Assembly (NCBI GenBank): GCA_023398955.1
Contig: JAEWRL010000076.1
Location: forward strand, 18,798-82,797
Source of the DNA: Pseudomonadota bacterium
Lineage (GTDB): Bacteria; Myxococcota_A; Polyangia; Polyangiales; Polyangiaceae
DNA length: 64,000 nt
Direction: 5' to 3'
Positions 1 to 9,502 of this stretch are shown one piece after another. Each line of letters begins with the position of its first letter. Positions within the stretch are counted from its first letter, which is position 1. The notes beneath the pieces were generated by a model, which ran no database searches, was not told where the DNA came from, and worked only from the letters and a program-made list of their open reading frames with translations. A program made the position numbers and the translations under genes.

Positions 1-298
1 GGGATGACTGATGACGGAGCTTGGCGGCATCGTACTCTCTCCGGGTGCTGCAGCTGAAGCGACTAGACTCCGAGAAGTGTTCTCGTGCTCGAGCGGGTCG
101 CAGCTCGCGAGGTTCTCTGAGCTGCTGTGGCTTCTGCGATGTGTCTGGCCCACTGGTTCTCGGGGACCCGAACGGCGATCTGGCCCCGCCAAGTAGGCCC
201 AGCGTCATCGAAGCGCACGAAAAGGGTGGTTGCGCGTAAGGTGCCGGGCCGCGACACCTACACGCGCGCCGGGGCCGGATGCCTCCGGGATGTGGGCC
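1..298. other. Left-edge stretch without a supported gene
   Basis: All three forward frames hit stop codons within the first 60 bases, so no gene enters from the left on the plus strand. Short open frames on both strands here have no recognisable motif. It lies downstream of the ilvD stop codon. I see no tRNA or clear terminator. Confidence 0.6.
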
Positions 299-2167
299 TC
301 ACCCTCTCCGCAGCTGCGCGATGTCCCTGACTGCGCCTCGAGCGGCACTCGTCGTCATGAGAGCATAGGCCTGCAGCGCCTGGCTCACCGAGCGTTCCCG
401 TTTCGGGCGATAGCCGTCCGGTCCGCGAGCATCCATGCTGGCGCGGCGGCCGGCGATGATGTCGTCTGGTAGATCGAGCCGAATGCTCCGCGCCGGAATG
501 TCGATCACGATTCGATCGCCCTCCTCGACGAGCGCGATGGTGCCGCGCTCAGCAGCTTCTGGCGAAGCGTGTCCGATGCTCAACCCGCTGGTTCCGCCGC
601 TGAACCTGCCGTCGGTGATGAGCGCGCACGCCTTCCCCAGGCCTCTGCTCTTCAAGTAAGAGGTTGGGTACAGCATTTCCTGCATACCCGGGCCGCCCTT
701 CGGACCTTCATAGACGATGACGACGACATCTCCAGGCACGATCCTGTCGCTCAGGATGGCTTCGCAGGCTGCCTCCTGAGAGTGAAAGACGCGCGCCGGG
801 CCCGCAAATCTCAGGATTGATGCATCGACGCCCGCCGTCTTCACGATGCAGCCTTCCTCCGCCAGGTTTCCGTAAAGCACTGCCAGACCACCGTCGGTGC
901 TGTAGGCGTGTTGGCCGTCCCGAATGCAGCCGCTCTCGACGTTCAGGTCGGGACTCTCGAAGTACTTGTCCTGGCTGAACGCCACGATCGTACGCACACC
1001 TCCCGGCGCGGCGAGGGCGCGACGCTTTGCCTTGTCACTGGCGGTTTCTGAGCGGATATCCTCGTTTGCTATGGCCTCCGCCATTGTCGTCGCATGGACC
1101 GTAGAAACCCCTCCATGGACGAGGCCTAGGCGCTGCAGCTCTCCCATTATGGTGGGTATTCCACCAGCGCGGTGGACATCCTCCACGTGGTATTGGGAGG
1201 ACGGTGCGACCTTGCACAGATTAGGCACGCGGCGAGACAAGCGGTCGATGTCCTTCATCGTGAACTGGACACCGGCCTCCTCGGCGATCGCGAGGATGTG
1301 GAGCACCGTATTGGTCGAGCCGCCCATGGCGATGTCCAGGGCCATGGCGTTCTCGAACGCTTCGAAGGTTGCTATCGATCGAGGCAGAAGACGGTCGTTT
1401 CCCTCGATGTAGTGCTCCTTGGCGATCTGGACGATCCGCTTGGCTGCGGCCTCGAAGAGCTCCCAGCGCAGGGTGTGGGTTGCGAGTAGCGTCCCGTTGC
1501 CCGGCAGCGCCAACCCGAGCGCTTCGTTCAAGCAGTTCATGCTGTTGGCGGTGAACATGCCGGAGCATGACCCGCAGGTGGGGCAGGCAGAACGCTCGAT
1601 CTCGGCGACGTCCTGGTCACTGACCTGATCGTCACCGGCGGCGATCATGGAATCTATCAGATCGAGCTTGCGAGTAACTGGATTGCCATCCCGGTCATGA
1701 GTTCCAGCCGTAACCCCCGCCTCCATCGGTCCACCGGAGACAAAGATCGTCGGAACATTCAAGCGCATGGTCGCCAGGAGCATTCCGGGGGTGATCTTGT
1801 CGCAGTTCGAGATGCAGATCAGAGCATCCGCGCAATGCGCGTTCACCATGTACTCCACGCTGTCGGCGATGAGCTCTCGGCTTGGCAGAGAATAGAGCAT
1901 GCCGCCATGGCCCATGGCGATGCCGTCGTCGACGGCGATCGTATTGAACTCGACTCCCCATCCGCCTGCGGCGTCGATTACCTTCTTCACACGCTGCCCG
2001 ACGTCGTGAAGGTGCACGTGACCCGGCACGAACTGGGTGAAACTATTCGCGATGGCGATGATTGGCTTGCCAAAGTCTGCGTCGTTCATGCCCGTGGCGC
2101 GCCACAGGGCACGAGCACCAGCCATGTTTCGGCCATGCGTTGAGGTTCGACTGCGGTAACCCTTCAT
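299..2167 (-). CDS. ilvD: Dihydroxy-acid dehydratase
   Basis: It dehydrates 2,3-dihydroxy-isovalerate and 2,3-dihydroxy-3-methylvalerate to the 2-keto acids in branched-chain amino acid synthesis, in the cytoplasm. The 622-residue product matches the long E. coli-type enzyme (about 616). The N-terminus YRSRTSTHGRNMAGARA is typical of that type and supports the ATG at 2167 rather than one three codons upstream. Cluster ligand cysteines are visible at C122 (SNCDKITPG) and in ACPTCGSCSGMF (C195, C198, C201). GGSTNTVLHILA and DGRFSGGTSGLSIGH are also intact. No other ilv gene is in the window, so it appears to be a stand-alone gene. Function is assigned with high confidence from the motifs. Confidence 0.97.
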   Translation of the reverse strand: MKGYRSRTSTHGRNMAGARALWRATGMNDADFGKPIIAIANSFTQFVPGHVHLHDVGQRVKKVIDAAGGWGVEFNTIAVDDGIAMGHGGMLYSLPSRELIADSVEYMVNAHCADALICISNCDKITPGMLLATMRLNVPTIFVSGGPMEAGVTAGTHDRDGNPVTRKLDLIDSMIAAGDDQVSDQDVAEIERSACPTCGSCSGMFTANSMNCLNEALGLALPGNGTLLATHTLRWELFEAAAKRIVQIAKEHYIEGNDRLLPRSIATFEAFENAMALDIAMGGSTNTVLHILAIAEEAGVQFTMKDIDRLSRRVPNLCKVAPSSQYHVEDVHRAGGIPTIMGELQRLGLVHGGVSTVHATTMAEAIANEDIRSETASDKAKRRALAAPGGVRTIVAFSQDKYFESPDLNVESGCIRDGQHAYSTDGGLAVLYGNLAEEGCIVKTAGVDASILRFAGPARVFHSQEAACEAILSDRIVPGDVVVIVYEGPKGGPGMQEMLYPTSYLKSRGLGKACALITDGRFSGGTSGLSIGHASPEAAERGTIALVEEGDRIVIDIPARSIRLDLPDDIIAGRRASMDARGPDGYRPKRERSVSQALQAYALMTTSAARGAVRDIAQLRRG

Positions 2168-2291
2168 GGCACGCACCCTAAATCACGGGAGCGCGCCCGG
2201 CCAGCTTGCGGGGACTTGTATCCTTGGGGCGGTTGGCCGGGTGGGGACGACGCCGAGCCGTGTGGGGGACGCCGGGGATGATCGCACGGGC

Positions 2292-3359
2292 CTAGCGTGC
2301 CCCAGCGTGTTGACGCCGGAGCACCACCGCGTTGGCCAGGCGCTCGATGACCTCGACGGTCTCTTCCCAGCCAAGACAGCCATCTGTGATGCTCTGTCCA
2401 TAGACGAGGGGCTCCGCTCCAAGGCGCTGCGCGCCTCCCACGAGGAAGCTTTCCAGCATGAGCCCGATTATCTGGCGGCTGCCGCCCGCGACTTGTCGAG
2501 CGATCTCCCGAGCGACATCCGCCTGCCGAGTTGGGTCGCGGCCGCTGTTGGCATGGCTTGCGTCCACGAGCACCCGCGGCCCCAGGCCGGCGCTCCTCAG
2601 GAGCTCAGCGGCGTGCTCGATCTGGTCCTCACCGTAGTTCGGGCCCTGGCGGCCACCTCGCAGGATGACGTGGCACAAGGGGTTGCCTCTTGTGGCGACA
2701 ATGGCCGCGAGCCCTTGCTTGGTAACGGATAAGAAGCGATGCGGCGAAGCCGCGGAGCGCAAAGCGTCCACGGCCACTTGAATATCTCCACTCGTGGCGT
2801 TCTTGAAGCCAACCGGCATGCTTAGTCCACTCGCGAGTTCGCGATGCACTTGACTCTCGGTGGTGCGCGCACCAATAGCGCCCCAACAAACGAGGTCTGC
2901 GAAGAACTGCGGACTGATCGGATCCAGGAACTCGGTGGCGGTAGGTACCCCGAGCGAGAGAATGTCGCGCAAGAGCCGCCGTGCGATGCGCAGCCCCTTG
3001 TTGATCGCGAATCGACCATCCAAATCCGGATCGTTGATCAAGCCCTTCCAGCCGACCGTGGTTCGGGGCTTTTCGAAGTATGTTCGCATCACCAGCAGGA
3101 GCTCGGATGAGAACCGTGGCGCAATGAGATGCAGACGGCGCGCATACTCCAGGGCTGCACCCGGATCGTGGATTGAGCACGGGCCCACGATGACCAGCAG
3201 CCTGTCGTCCGTTCCGAGGACGCTGTTGCCGATTCGCTCCCGGGATTCGGCAACGAACTCGGAATGGTATTCCTCGGTCGGGATCTCCTCCATGAGGATA
3301 GCGGGAGGGATGAGCGGGCGGAGATTCTCGATGCGAACGTCGTCGACGCGGGACCACAT
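2292..3359 (-). CDS. aroG: 3-deoxy-7-phosphoheptulonate synthase (class I DAHP synthase)
   Basis: It condenses phosphoenolpyruvate with erythrose 4-phosphate, the first step of the shikimate pathway, in the cytoplasm. The 355-residue length fits the class I-alpha AroF/AroG/AroH family. Visible signatures are VGPCSIHDP (residues 58-66, with metal-ligand Cys61), MRTYFEKPRTTVGWKGL (91-107), SVTKQGLAAI, ILRGGRQGPNY and DASHANSGRD. The N-terminal extension of about 45 residues carries the usual allosteric segment. Which feedback specificity (Phe, Tyr or Trp) it has cannot be read with confidence, so the symbol stands for the family rather than the isozyme. It lies upstream of ilvD on the same strand with about 120 bases between. 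Confidence 0.94.
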   Translation of the reverse strand: MWSRVDDVRIENLRPLIPPAILMEEIPTEEYHSEFVAESRERIGNSVLGTDDRLLVIVGPCSIHDPGAALEYARRLHLIAPRFSSELLLVMRTYFEKPRTTVGWKGLINDPDLDGRFAINKGLRIARRLLRDILSLGVPTATEFLDPISPQFFADLVCWGAIGARTTESQVHRELASGLSMPVGFKNATSGDIQVAVDALRSAASPHRFLSVTKQGLAAIVATRGNPLCHVILRGGRQGPNYGEDQIEHAAELLRSAGLGPRVLVDASHANSGRDPTRQADVAREIARQVAGGSRQIIGLMLESFLVGGAQRLGAEPLVYGQSITDGCLGWEETVEVIERLANAVVLRRQHAGAR

Positions 3360-3498
3360 GACTCCCGATACTAGCGTGGACCAGCCGTCGCCGCGGGCTC
3401 ATTCTTTGGCGTGCGGCGCGTCCAGGCCGCTCGGTAGATTGCGGGCGCGGCGGATAAGGCCGTTGGAGCGCAGCGCCGACTCGAACTAGGATGATGCC

Positions 3499-4572
3499 GT
3501 GACCTCGCCGCTTTCCTGGAGGATCCGACGCAGTTTGGGTACTGCGGAGTCCTTCGCCAGCTACTTGTTGGGTTTCGTCCTCCTCGCAGGGTTGGTGGCG
3601 AGCGGTCACAGCGCGCCTCGCGCGGACGCTCCGGTGGTTCCGGTCATCGACCTTCACGTGGACCTCTCCTATCAGGTCAATTACAAGGGGAAGCCATTCG
3701 ACATGGGCTCGGGTCAGTTCCAAGCTAGCTGGCTGCGAGCCGCCGGTGTGATGGGGGTCGTGCTTCCCCTCTTCGTGCCGCACGAGGGCTCGAGCACGGG
3801 ACCCACGGCGCCCGATCTGGAGGCCTCTTACGCGAAGGTGTTGGCTGGTCTGGCGCACCATGCTCCCTTTCGCTTTCCAGGGTGCCAAGGCGTTGGGCAG
3901 CAGGGGGTCGCGACCTGGCTCGCTTTGGAAGGGGCGGCCCCCCTGGCTGACGATGACAAGAGCGCCCTGCGCTGGGTTGCTCGTGGCGTGAGGGTCTTCG
4001 GCCTGGTTCATCGGGCCCACAACCGCCTCGCGGCATCGTCGACCGACCCTCGCAAGGCCTGGGGTTTGACGTCGGAAGGTCGAGCACTCGTCGAACAGAT
4101 CCACCGGGCGGGCGGCATCGTCGACGTGTCGCATGCGGATGACGCTACGGTCGATCAGGTCGTCTCCCTCGCGCTCCGAGATGGGGTCCCCGTCGTGGCG
4201 TCCCACTCCAATGCGCGAGCGGTATGGCCCCACGCGCGTAACCTGGACGACGAGCGGCTCCGTCGCATTGCAGCCACTGGAGGGCTCGTTGGGATCAACT
4301 TCCATGCGCCCTATTTGAACGGAACTCGTCACGCTGAGTTGGCCGACGTCGTCCGGCACCTGGAGCACGCCCGGCGTGTGGCGGGCATCGACCACATCGG
4401 CATCGGGTCCGACTTCGAGGGGGGGATCGCCGCGCCACCGGAGCTGCGGGACGCACGCGGCTACCAACGCTTGGCTCGTGCCTTGATGGCTCGGGGATGG
4501 TCGCGCGGAGCAGTCGAAAAGGCGTTCTCGACGAACGCGCGGCGGGTGCTCTGCGGGGGCAACATGCGGTGA
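3499..4572 (+). CDS. Membrane dipeptidase (peptidase family M19)
   Basis: Zinc-dependent dipeptidase of the renal dipeptidase family, cleaving dipeptides and possibly D-amino-acid-containing peptides. It starts at GTG. Residues 17-40 form a hydrophobic signal or anchor segment, so the enzyme is likely exported or membrane-anchored. Expected metal ligands are H53 and D55 (DLHVD), the bridging E144 (LALEG), H212 (VDVSHADD) and H236 (ASHSNAR); their spacing resembles mammalian dipeptidase. GSDFEGG near the C-terminus supplies the conserved Asp. The length of 357 is normal. It diverges from the DAHP synthase gene across about 140 bases. Confidence 0.92.
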   Translation: MTSPLSWRIRRSLGTAESFASYLLGFVLLAGLVASGHSAPRADAPVVPVIDLHVDLSYQVNYKGKPFDMGSGQFQASWLRAAGVMGVVLPLFVPHEGSSTGPTAPDLEASYAKVLAGLAHHAPFRFPGCQGVGQQGVATWLALEGAAPLADDDKSALRWVARGVRVFGLVHRAHNRLAASSTDPRKAWGLTSEGRALVEQIHRAGGIVDVSHADDATVDQVVSLALRDGVPVVASHSNARAVWPHARNLDDERLRRIAATGGLVGINFHAPYLNGTRHAELADVVRHLEHARRVAGIDHIGIGSDFEGGIAAPPELRDARGYQRLARALMARGWSRGAVEKAFSTNARRVLCGGNMR

Positions 4573-4721
4573 GCGCACGGTGCGACATAGCTCCCCGAGG
4601 CCGCGGAGTGTTTGCCGCGAAGGCACGGCTCGCGGCTACTCGTGCGATCATGGTTGCCGGCCTGGCTTCTGTCATCTAAGGAGGTCCCCAGGGTCGGTGC
4701 AGCATCAGACAAGGAAGCGAT

Positions 4722-5264
4722 ATGGATGAAACTCAACAGCGGTGTGTCGAGGCCTTCTCGCAGTGGCTGGCAGGCCTGCCCGTGGATGCGAGGGGATTGC
4801 TGCTTCTGCTCGCCGATGAGTCGGCTCCAGAGGTTCATCGGCGGTGGGCGGCAACGGCCGTCGGATACCTTGTCAAGTCCCTCGACCTCATTCCTGAGGG
4901 AGCAGAAGACCTTGTCTACACAGAGGACGCCTTCGTCCTGCGGGTTGCCGCCGCTCGCGCCGTCAATGCCGTCGAGCAGGGTGTCGATGAGGCTACCCTG
5001 CTGGGGCGGCTCGCACGAGAGACAGAACTGATTCAAGCATTCCTCGGAAGCACGTACCCCCGCCTGAGCGCCTTCGTCGCCACGCTCGCTGCCGTCCCTG
5101 TGCAAGGATTTCCGGTCGAAGCGCTCGTCGGCCAGGCTGAGCCCTGCGCTGAGCTTGGCGCGCAGGTGGAGCACTGGGCCTCCCATTTCTGTGCTCCCGT
5201 TCTAGAGCACCCCGAGATGGCGCTCGTGAAGCTGAAGGCATTCCTCGACGCGAAGCTGCCGTGA
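4722..5264 (+). CDS. DUF1232 (YkvA-like) protein
   Basis: A 180-residue protein. Residues 38-75 carry the DUF1232 signature, a hydrophobic stretch followed by LVKSLDLIPEG and an acidic Asp/Glu-rich turn; the family usually reads YxxSPIDLIPD. Residues 75-180 are a helical extension rich in Ala, Leu and Glu with no motif I recognise. AAGGAA lies six bases before the ATG. It follows the M19 dipeptidase by about 150 bases in the same direction and may be co-transcribed. The role of DUF1232 proteins is not well defined; some are membrane-associated. No function is claimed here. Confidence 0.8.
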   Translation: MDETQQRCVEAFSQWLAGLPVDARGLLLLLADESAPEVHRRWAATAVGYLVKSLDLIPEGAEDLVYTEDAFVLRVAAARAVNAVEQGVDEATLLGRLARETELIQAFLGSTYPRLSAFVATLAAVPVQGFPVEALVGQAEPCAELGAQVEHWASHFCAPVLEHPEMALVKLKAFLDAKLP

Positions 5265-5283
5265 AGGGGGGCTAAACAGCTCC

Positions 5284-5406
5284 ATGCCCTCTGTCGAGAT
5301 AGACGAATTGGCTCCGCTGGGAGGTATCGTTCTCGCTCGAGACATCGCCGACCGCACTGCAGCCACGCTCACCAAGCTCATGGAAAGCGTGGACAGTCGT
5401 CCGTGA
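5284..5406 (+). CDS. Possible 40-residue small protein
   Basis: A short open frame starts at ATG 17 bases after the DUF1232 gene and encodes MPSVEIDELAPLGG... ending VDSRP. A GGGG run precedes it, but there is no convincing Shine-Dalgarno site. Composition is ordinary (acidic, Leu/Ala-rich, one possible amphipathic helix). It could be a real small gene co-transcribed with its neighbour, or chance. No family is recognised. Confidence 0.22.
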   Translation: MPSVEIDELAPLGGIVLARDIADRTAATLTKLMESVDSRP

Positions 5407-5445
5407 CAGTTCCGGGCGCAGTCTTTCCTCTTCGCCTGGACCTGT

Positions 5446-7197
5446 TCAAATTCGGCTCCCCGCCGGCGCCGAAGCGTTCAAGCTTCCGCGGCTGGCTATG
5501 CTTCCGTTGAGGTGCCAGCCGCTGGATGCCATGAGTTCATTCATGAGGTCACGGCATTCTGGGCGGCCTTTGAGATGGACCAGCAAAACGTTCGTTGCGT
5601 CTTGATAGGTCTTCTCATAGAGGAGCCCCTCGCGGGCACGCGCCGCGACCTTCTCCCGACCGCTTTGGAGGTCCTCCTCGAGGGCCTCTGCGTACCGCGC
5701 CAGCTGCCCGCGCAGCTCCTCTATCTGGCCCCGCAGGTCTCTTGCGATGGCCTCCCGTTCCTTACGGCGGCTCTCCCGAGACCGAGCCCAATCCCGCTTG
5801 GCCTCGAGCAGCGCGCGTGCCGCACCGACCTGCTCGTAGATCTCCCGCGTCGCCGTGCCCAAACGATCCGCCTGATCAGCCGCAAGCAGCGCGCGTCGCG
5901 CCCGCTCCTCGGCGGCTGCCACCTCGGTGCGGGCTGCATCCTCTTCCTCGACGAAGCCCTGCGCTTCCCTGAGGGCTCGCGACTCGTCCTGGGCAAGCTC
6001 CTCCACCTTGCGTCCGATTTCGGCTCTCAAGGCTCGACCACGGCGCTCGAGTGCCTCCAGCTTTCGAGTGTGGCTCGCCACCTCTCCCTCCAGGCGACTG
6101 GCCTTGGCCGCTAGATCCCACAATGTGGCCAGTGCCTCCGCGATCTCCGGTACCGCGTTGCCACTGGGGTAGGCGCGGGACACCATCCTGGCGAGGATTC
6201 CCGCCCGGCTCGCCCACTCGACGACTCCAGGTGAGCGCGGTGGCGGTGGTGGAGGCGCCGCGGCCTGGGAGAGAGCCTCTGTGCTCTCCTTTTCCCATGA
6301 CGTGCTGGGGAGTGAACGCTGGAACGCCTTGAGTTCCTCGAGCAGATGGTGTCCATCGCGGTAACGCTTCCGCGGATCCTTCTCCAGGAGCTTCAGCACG
6401 ATGCGCTCCGCGGCTTCCGGCACATCCCGCCGCAGCGCGCTGGGACGGGGGGCGGGCGCAGTACGCTGCATCTCGAGTAGGGTTTCCCTGTCGTTCGATC
6501 GGAACGGCAGCTGTCCGGCGAGCATCTCGAAGAATAGAACGCCGAGCGCGTAGAGATCCGACTGTGGCCCCGCCTGCTCCCCGCGCGCTTGCTCCGGAGA
6601 CATGTACTCGGGGGTACCGAACACCGCGCCCTTGGGAGCCAGGCGCGGATCGTGAGCAAGACCGGCCAGCCCGAAATCGAGGATCTTGACGAAGTCTTTC
6701 CGCCCGCCGCGCGCTGTCAACAGGATGTTGTCACTCTTGAGGTCGCGATGCACGACCCCGAGATCGTGGGCACGCGCCAGCGCTGCGCCCATCTGCTCAA
6801 GGATATCGACGCTGCGGCTCAGAGGAAGAGCGCCTCGCGCCAACTCCGACGAGAGTGCCGTGCCGACGAGGTACTCCATCACGAGGTAGAGCTCGCCATC
6901 GTCTGTCTCGCCGATGTCGTGAATATCGATGATGTGGGCGTGGTCGACGCGGTTCGCGGCGCGGGCTTCGCGCAACATCCAGGCTCGGAGATGCGTTTCG
7001 GTACGGAGATCCGGACGGATCAGCTTGACCGCCACCACTCGATCGATGAGCACGTGCCGGGCCCGGTAAACGATGCCCATGCCGCCCTCACCGATGCGCG
7101 ACTCGAGGCGATAGCGTCCTGCGATCACCCTTCCTAGCGCAGGATCCTGCGCACTTCGACCGCGTGAATGTGTTCTGTGGGGCGCCGGTTGTGCCAT
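5446..7197 (-). CDS. Serine/threonine protein kinase with C-terminal coiled coil
   Basis: Cytoplasmic Hanks-type kinase. The kinase domain spans about residues 28-290: glycine loop RIGEGGMGIV (34-43), catalytic Lys58 (AVKL), Glu77 of helix C, HRDLKSDN (150-157, Asp152), DFG (174-176) and GTPEYMSPEQARG (195-206). All catalytic residues are present, so it should be active. A proline run (about 314-319) leads into a long charged region (350-550) rich in Glu, Arg, Ala and Leu with heptad spacing, predicted to be coiled coil. No transmembrane helix or PASTA repeats are seen, so it is unlikely to be a wall-sensing PknB. Such kinases are abundant in Myxococcota. Its substrate is unknown. Confidence 0.94.
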   Translation of the reverse strand: MAQPAPHRTHSRGRSAQDPALGRVIAGRYRLESRIGEGGMGIVYRARHVLIDRVVAVKLIRPDLRTETHLRAWMLREARAANRVDHAHIIDIHDIGETDDGELYLVMEYLVGTALSSELARGALPLSRSVDILEQMGAALARAHDLGVVHRDLKSDNILLTARGGRKDFVKILDFGLAGLAHDPRLAPKGAVFGTPEYMSPEQARGEQAGPQSDLYALGVLFFEMLAGQLPFRSNDRETLLEMQRTAPAPRPSALRRDVPEAAERIVLKLLEKDPRKRYRDGHHLLEELKAFQRSLPSTSWEKESTEALSQAAAPPPPPPRSPGVVEWASRAGILARMVSRAYPSGNAVPEIAEALATLWDLAAKASRLEGEVASHTRKLEALERRGRALRAEIGRKVEELAQDESRALREAQGFVEEEDAARTEVAAAEERARRALLAADQADRLGTATREIYEQVGAARALLEAKRDWARSRESRRKEREAIARDLRGQIEELRGQLARYAEALEEDLQSGREKVAARAREGLLYEKTYQDATNVLLVHLKGRPECRDLMNELMASSGWHLNGSIASRGSLNASAPAGSRI

Positions 7198-7398
7198 GCT
7201 CGGTGATACGGCGTAGTGAAGTCGTCGGTTAGCCGCGTTTCCCGAATCCTATGTCATCCGTGTCTGACCGCCAAGGGCCGCCGGGCGTATTGCGGATGCG
7301 ATGCGAGGGGATACGGCGCTCGCACCGGCACGGTTGCTGTTACTCACGAGGTGCCGATGTGGGTGCCCCAGCTGAGTCGCTGTGCGCCCCCGCGCACC

Positions 7399-8079
7399 TC
7401 AGAACGCGTAGCTCAGCAGCTGCACCTTCACCTCGGTTGCAACCGGCAGGCCCCACTGCTCGCGTTCGCGTTGACTGAAGACGTCACTCAACGCGACAGC
7501 AGGGACGGCAAGCATCCACATGTCTGCTTCGAGCTGCACCAGGGCAATTCTGTGTGTGGGCTGACCGGTCGAGGGGGCCGCCCGATGAGGCAAGCTCTGC
7601 ACCCTTGCCGCCTCGGCATCGGCGACCCGAAGAGGGGAGGAGCCGCGATATCGCTGGGGCGTACGCGCGTCATCGCGGAGACGAGAGCCAGCGTTGACGC
7701 TTCCGTCGAGTTGCGGGCTGGGCCCCTGAGCATCTGGCGGGCTTCGGTATGCGGTCGCTGACATGACGACGACCGATGTCGGTATTGCGAGCAGCATCCC
7801 GGTAGTAAGGAGGAGCATGCTCGTCTGTTCGGTGATGGAGCGCTCCAGGTAGCTCCCGGCGAACGCCCCTCCCACGCCGCCAGCCAGACACCCAGCGCCG
7901 TAAGCCCAGGGGTTGTTCACCCCGAGCAGCGCCTCGCCGCCAACGAACAGTTCAGCGCCGAGCAGGGCTCCGCCCGCCAATCCTTTCCCGGATCCGGAGA
8001 CGTCCGTGACGTCGGCGCGTGCACGAGTGACGCAGAGGAGGCACGCCAACGCTGCGCTCAGTACCAGCACCCCTTTCAT
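7399..8079 (-). CDS. Conserved exported/membrane protein of unknown function
   Basis: A 226-residue protein with a signal peptide (VLVLSAALACLLCVTRARA, cleavage likely near residue 22). A glycine-rich hydrophobic region follows (residues 30-80, GLAGGALLGAELFVGGEA and GCLAGGVGGAFAG), then a further hydrophobic span (LLLTTGMLLAIPTSVVVMSA) and a polar, proline-rich tail ending in VKVQLLSYAF. The two glycine-zipper-like spans suggest membrane insertion. The design resembles exported unknowns of Polyangia, but I do not recognise a named family. It is encoded upstream of the kinase on the same strand with about 200 bases between. Confidence 0.75.
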   Translation of the reverse strand: MKGVLVLSAALACLLCVTRARADVTDVSGSGKGLAGGALLGAELFVGGEALLGVNNPWAYGAGCLAGGVGGAFAGSYLERSITEQTSMLLLTTGMLLAIPTSVVVMSATAYRSPPDAQGPSPQLDGSVNAGSRLRDDARTPQRYRGSSPLRVADAEAARVQSLPHRAAPSTGQPTHRIALVQLEADMWMLAVPAVALSDVFSQREREQWGLPVATEVKVQLLSYAF

Positions 8080-8277
8080 CGGCGGGGCCTGCGACCGACT
8101 TCAATGCATTCGCTGCCGGACATGGTGGACGTGAGCATACGCCGGCTGCGCCTCGTGTGAAAGCGTGAGGCACACTGCGCGTGGCCTTTCTCCGTCGCTG
8201 GGCGACTCTGGTACGGCCGCTCCCCATGGCGCAGCAGTATCTGGTGCCCATCGACGGCTTCCCCTATTCTCGGTCCC

Positions 8278-9282
8278 GTGGGTAGTCTGGCACGACGCTG
8301 CGCGGTTTTCGGATTGGTGGCGGCGTCGTGCACCTCGGCTGCCGGAGCACTGGCAGGATCGGTTCGGATCCTGCCATGGCTGTTCGCTCCCGATGTTCCC
8401 TGGCGCGTCAGTCTTCCCTTTGCGCGAGCACTGCTCTCTGCGGCTCTGGACGTGGGGATATCGGTGGGCACCCCCATAGGTTTCGTCTTGGGCGCGGCGG
8501 TCTGCGTGCGACGAGGCGAAGCTAGGGCGCTTGCAGCGCTTGGCGTGTCGCCCTGCCGAATGGCGCTGGGCGTGGTGGTGCCCGCCTTCGTGGTGGTCGT
8601 TGGCGGCGCTACTGCGGGTTCCTGCATCGACGCAGGTGCTTCCATACCAGGTCGCTTCGCGAGCGAGCTGGTCCACCAAGGCCGGAATGCCTGCGGACGC
8701 GCGGCGAGGACTGCCTGGGTCCCGGTCGTGAATGTCACATGGATCTGCTTCTCGGATGCCCATCCCCGCATCGTCGCCCCTGTGCCGGGGGGTGATGGAC
8801 GACTATGGTATTCCGCCAGCGACCTCAAGCTGAGCGACGATCTGACGGAAGCCGAGCTTCGGGATTTCACGGTCGCCTCTCGGGCTGGCAGCACCGGTCT
8901 TCGCGTGCGGGGACGTGCCGAACGGGCACGCATCCATCACCTACCAGGCTGGGGTCGTCCTCCCGTCTCCCATTCCGCGATCCGGCGCGCTGGCACGACG
9001 GCAGGGGTCCTCGGCCTCGTCATCGGACTGGTCTGGCTGGTGCTGCGAAGGAACATCGCTTCAACGGTAGCGGCGGGCGGCTTGGCTGTCGCTGCTGGGT
9101 TCCTGCTCCTCAGGGGAACGAGCGGCCTCCGCGCTATAGGCGCTTCTGCCACCACTCACCTGTTCATCGCTCCTACGGTGCTGGTTGGGATCATCGTCGG
9201 GGAACGGTTGTGGAATGCTGTCGTCGGACGTGCGCGGGCTCGGACTTGGCTACGGGCCGGCGGAGCGCCGCATCGGCGCTGA
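8278..9282 (+). CDS. LptF/LptG-like permease
   Basis: A 334-residue inner-membrane protein starting at GTG. The topology fits the YjgP/YjgQ (LptF/LptG) family: hydrophobic spans near residues 8-35, 58-77 and 95-115, a soluble periplasmic-type segment (about 120-235), then three spans (240-258, 264-282, 294-315). RRGEARALAALGVSPCRM (78-95) matches the family's cytoplasmic coupling helix, which contacts the LptB ATPase. In LPS export LptF and LptG work as a pair. Only one copy is here, and its periplasmic domain looks shorter than in E. coli. The partner may lie elsewhere or this may be a diverged paralogue. tatA follows by about 220 bases. Confidence 0.72.
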   Translation: MGSLARRCAVFGLVAASCTSAAGALAGSVRILPWLFAPDVPWRVSLPFARALLSAALDVGISVGTPIGFVLGAAVCVRRGEARALAALGVSPCRMALGVVVPAFVVVVGGATAGSCIDAGASIPGRFASELVHQGRNACGRAARTAWVPVVNVTWICFSDAHPRIVAPVPGGDGRLWYSASDLKLSDDLTEAELRDFTVASRAGSTGLRVRGRAERARIHHLPGWGRPPVSHSAIRRAGTTAGVLGLVIGLVWLVLRRNIASTVAAGGLAVAAGFLLLRGTSGLRAIGASATTHLFIAPTVLVGIIVGERLWNAVVGRARARTWLRAGGAPHRR

Positions 9283-9502
9283 GACCCAGGTCGCGCCCCG
9301 GCCTCGTGGCTGGGCCAGAGCCTCTCGGCTAACAGGTGGCGAGGGGCGCCGCGCCAGCCATTGCTCGAGGCGCCGCAGGGTGTTAGGTGCCATGGACGTT
9401 ACAACGGGGCCTTCCCGAGGTCGGACCCGAGCCGCGCTTGGCTGGTCGTTACCGCTCGCTTGCTGCGCAGCGGTCAGGCCACAGCGGCACAGTGGAGTTG
9501 CC

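Noticed and set aside
63..257. Leftward open frame of 64 residues after ilvD
   Set aside because: No motif, no ribosome site, and Arg/Thr/Ala-rich composition of the type found in chance frames in GC-rich DNA.
2629..4626. Very long leftward frame across the DAHP synthase and M19 genes
   Set aside because: It overlaps two genes with clear motifs and is Arg/Pro/His-rich without domain signals, typical of antisense shadow frames.
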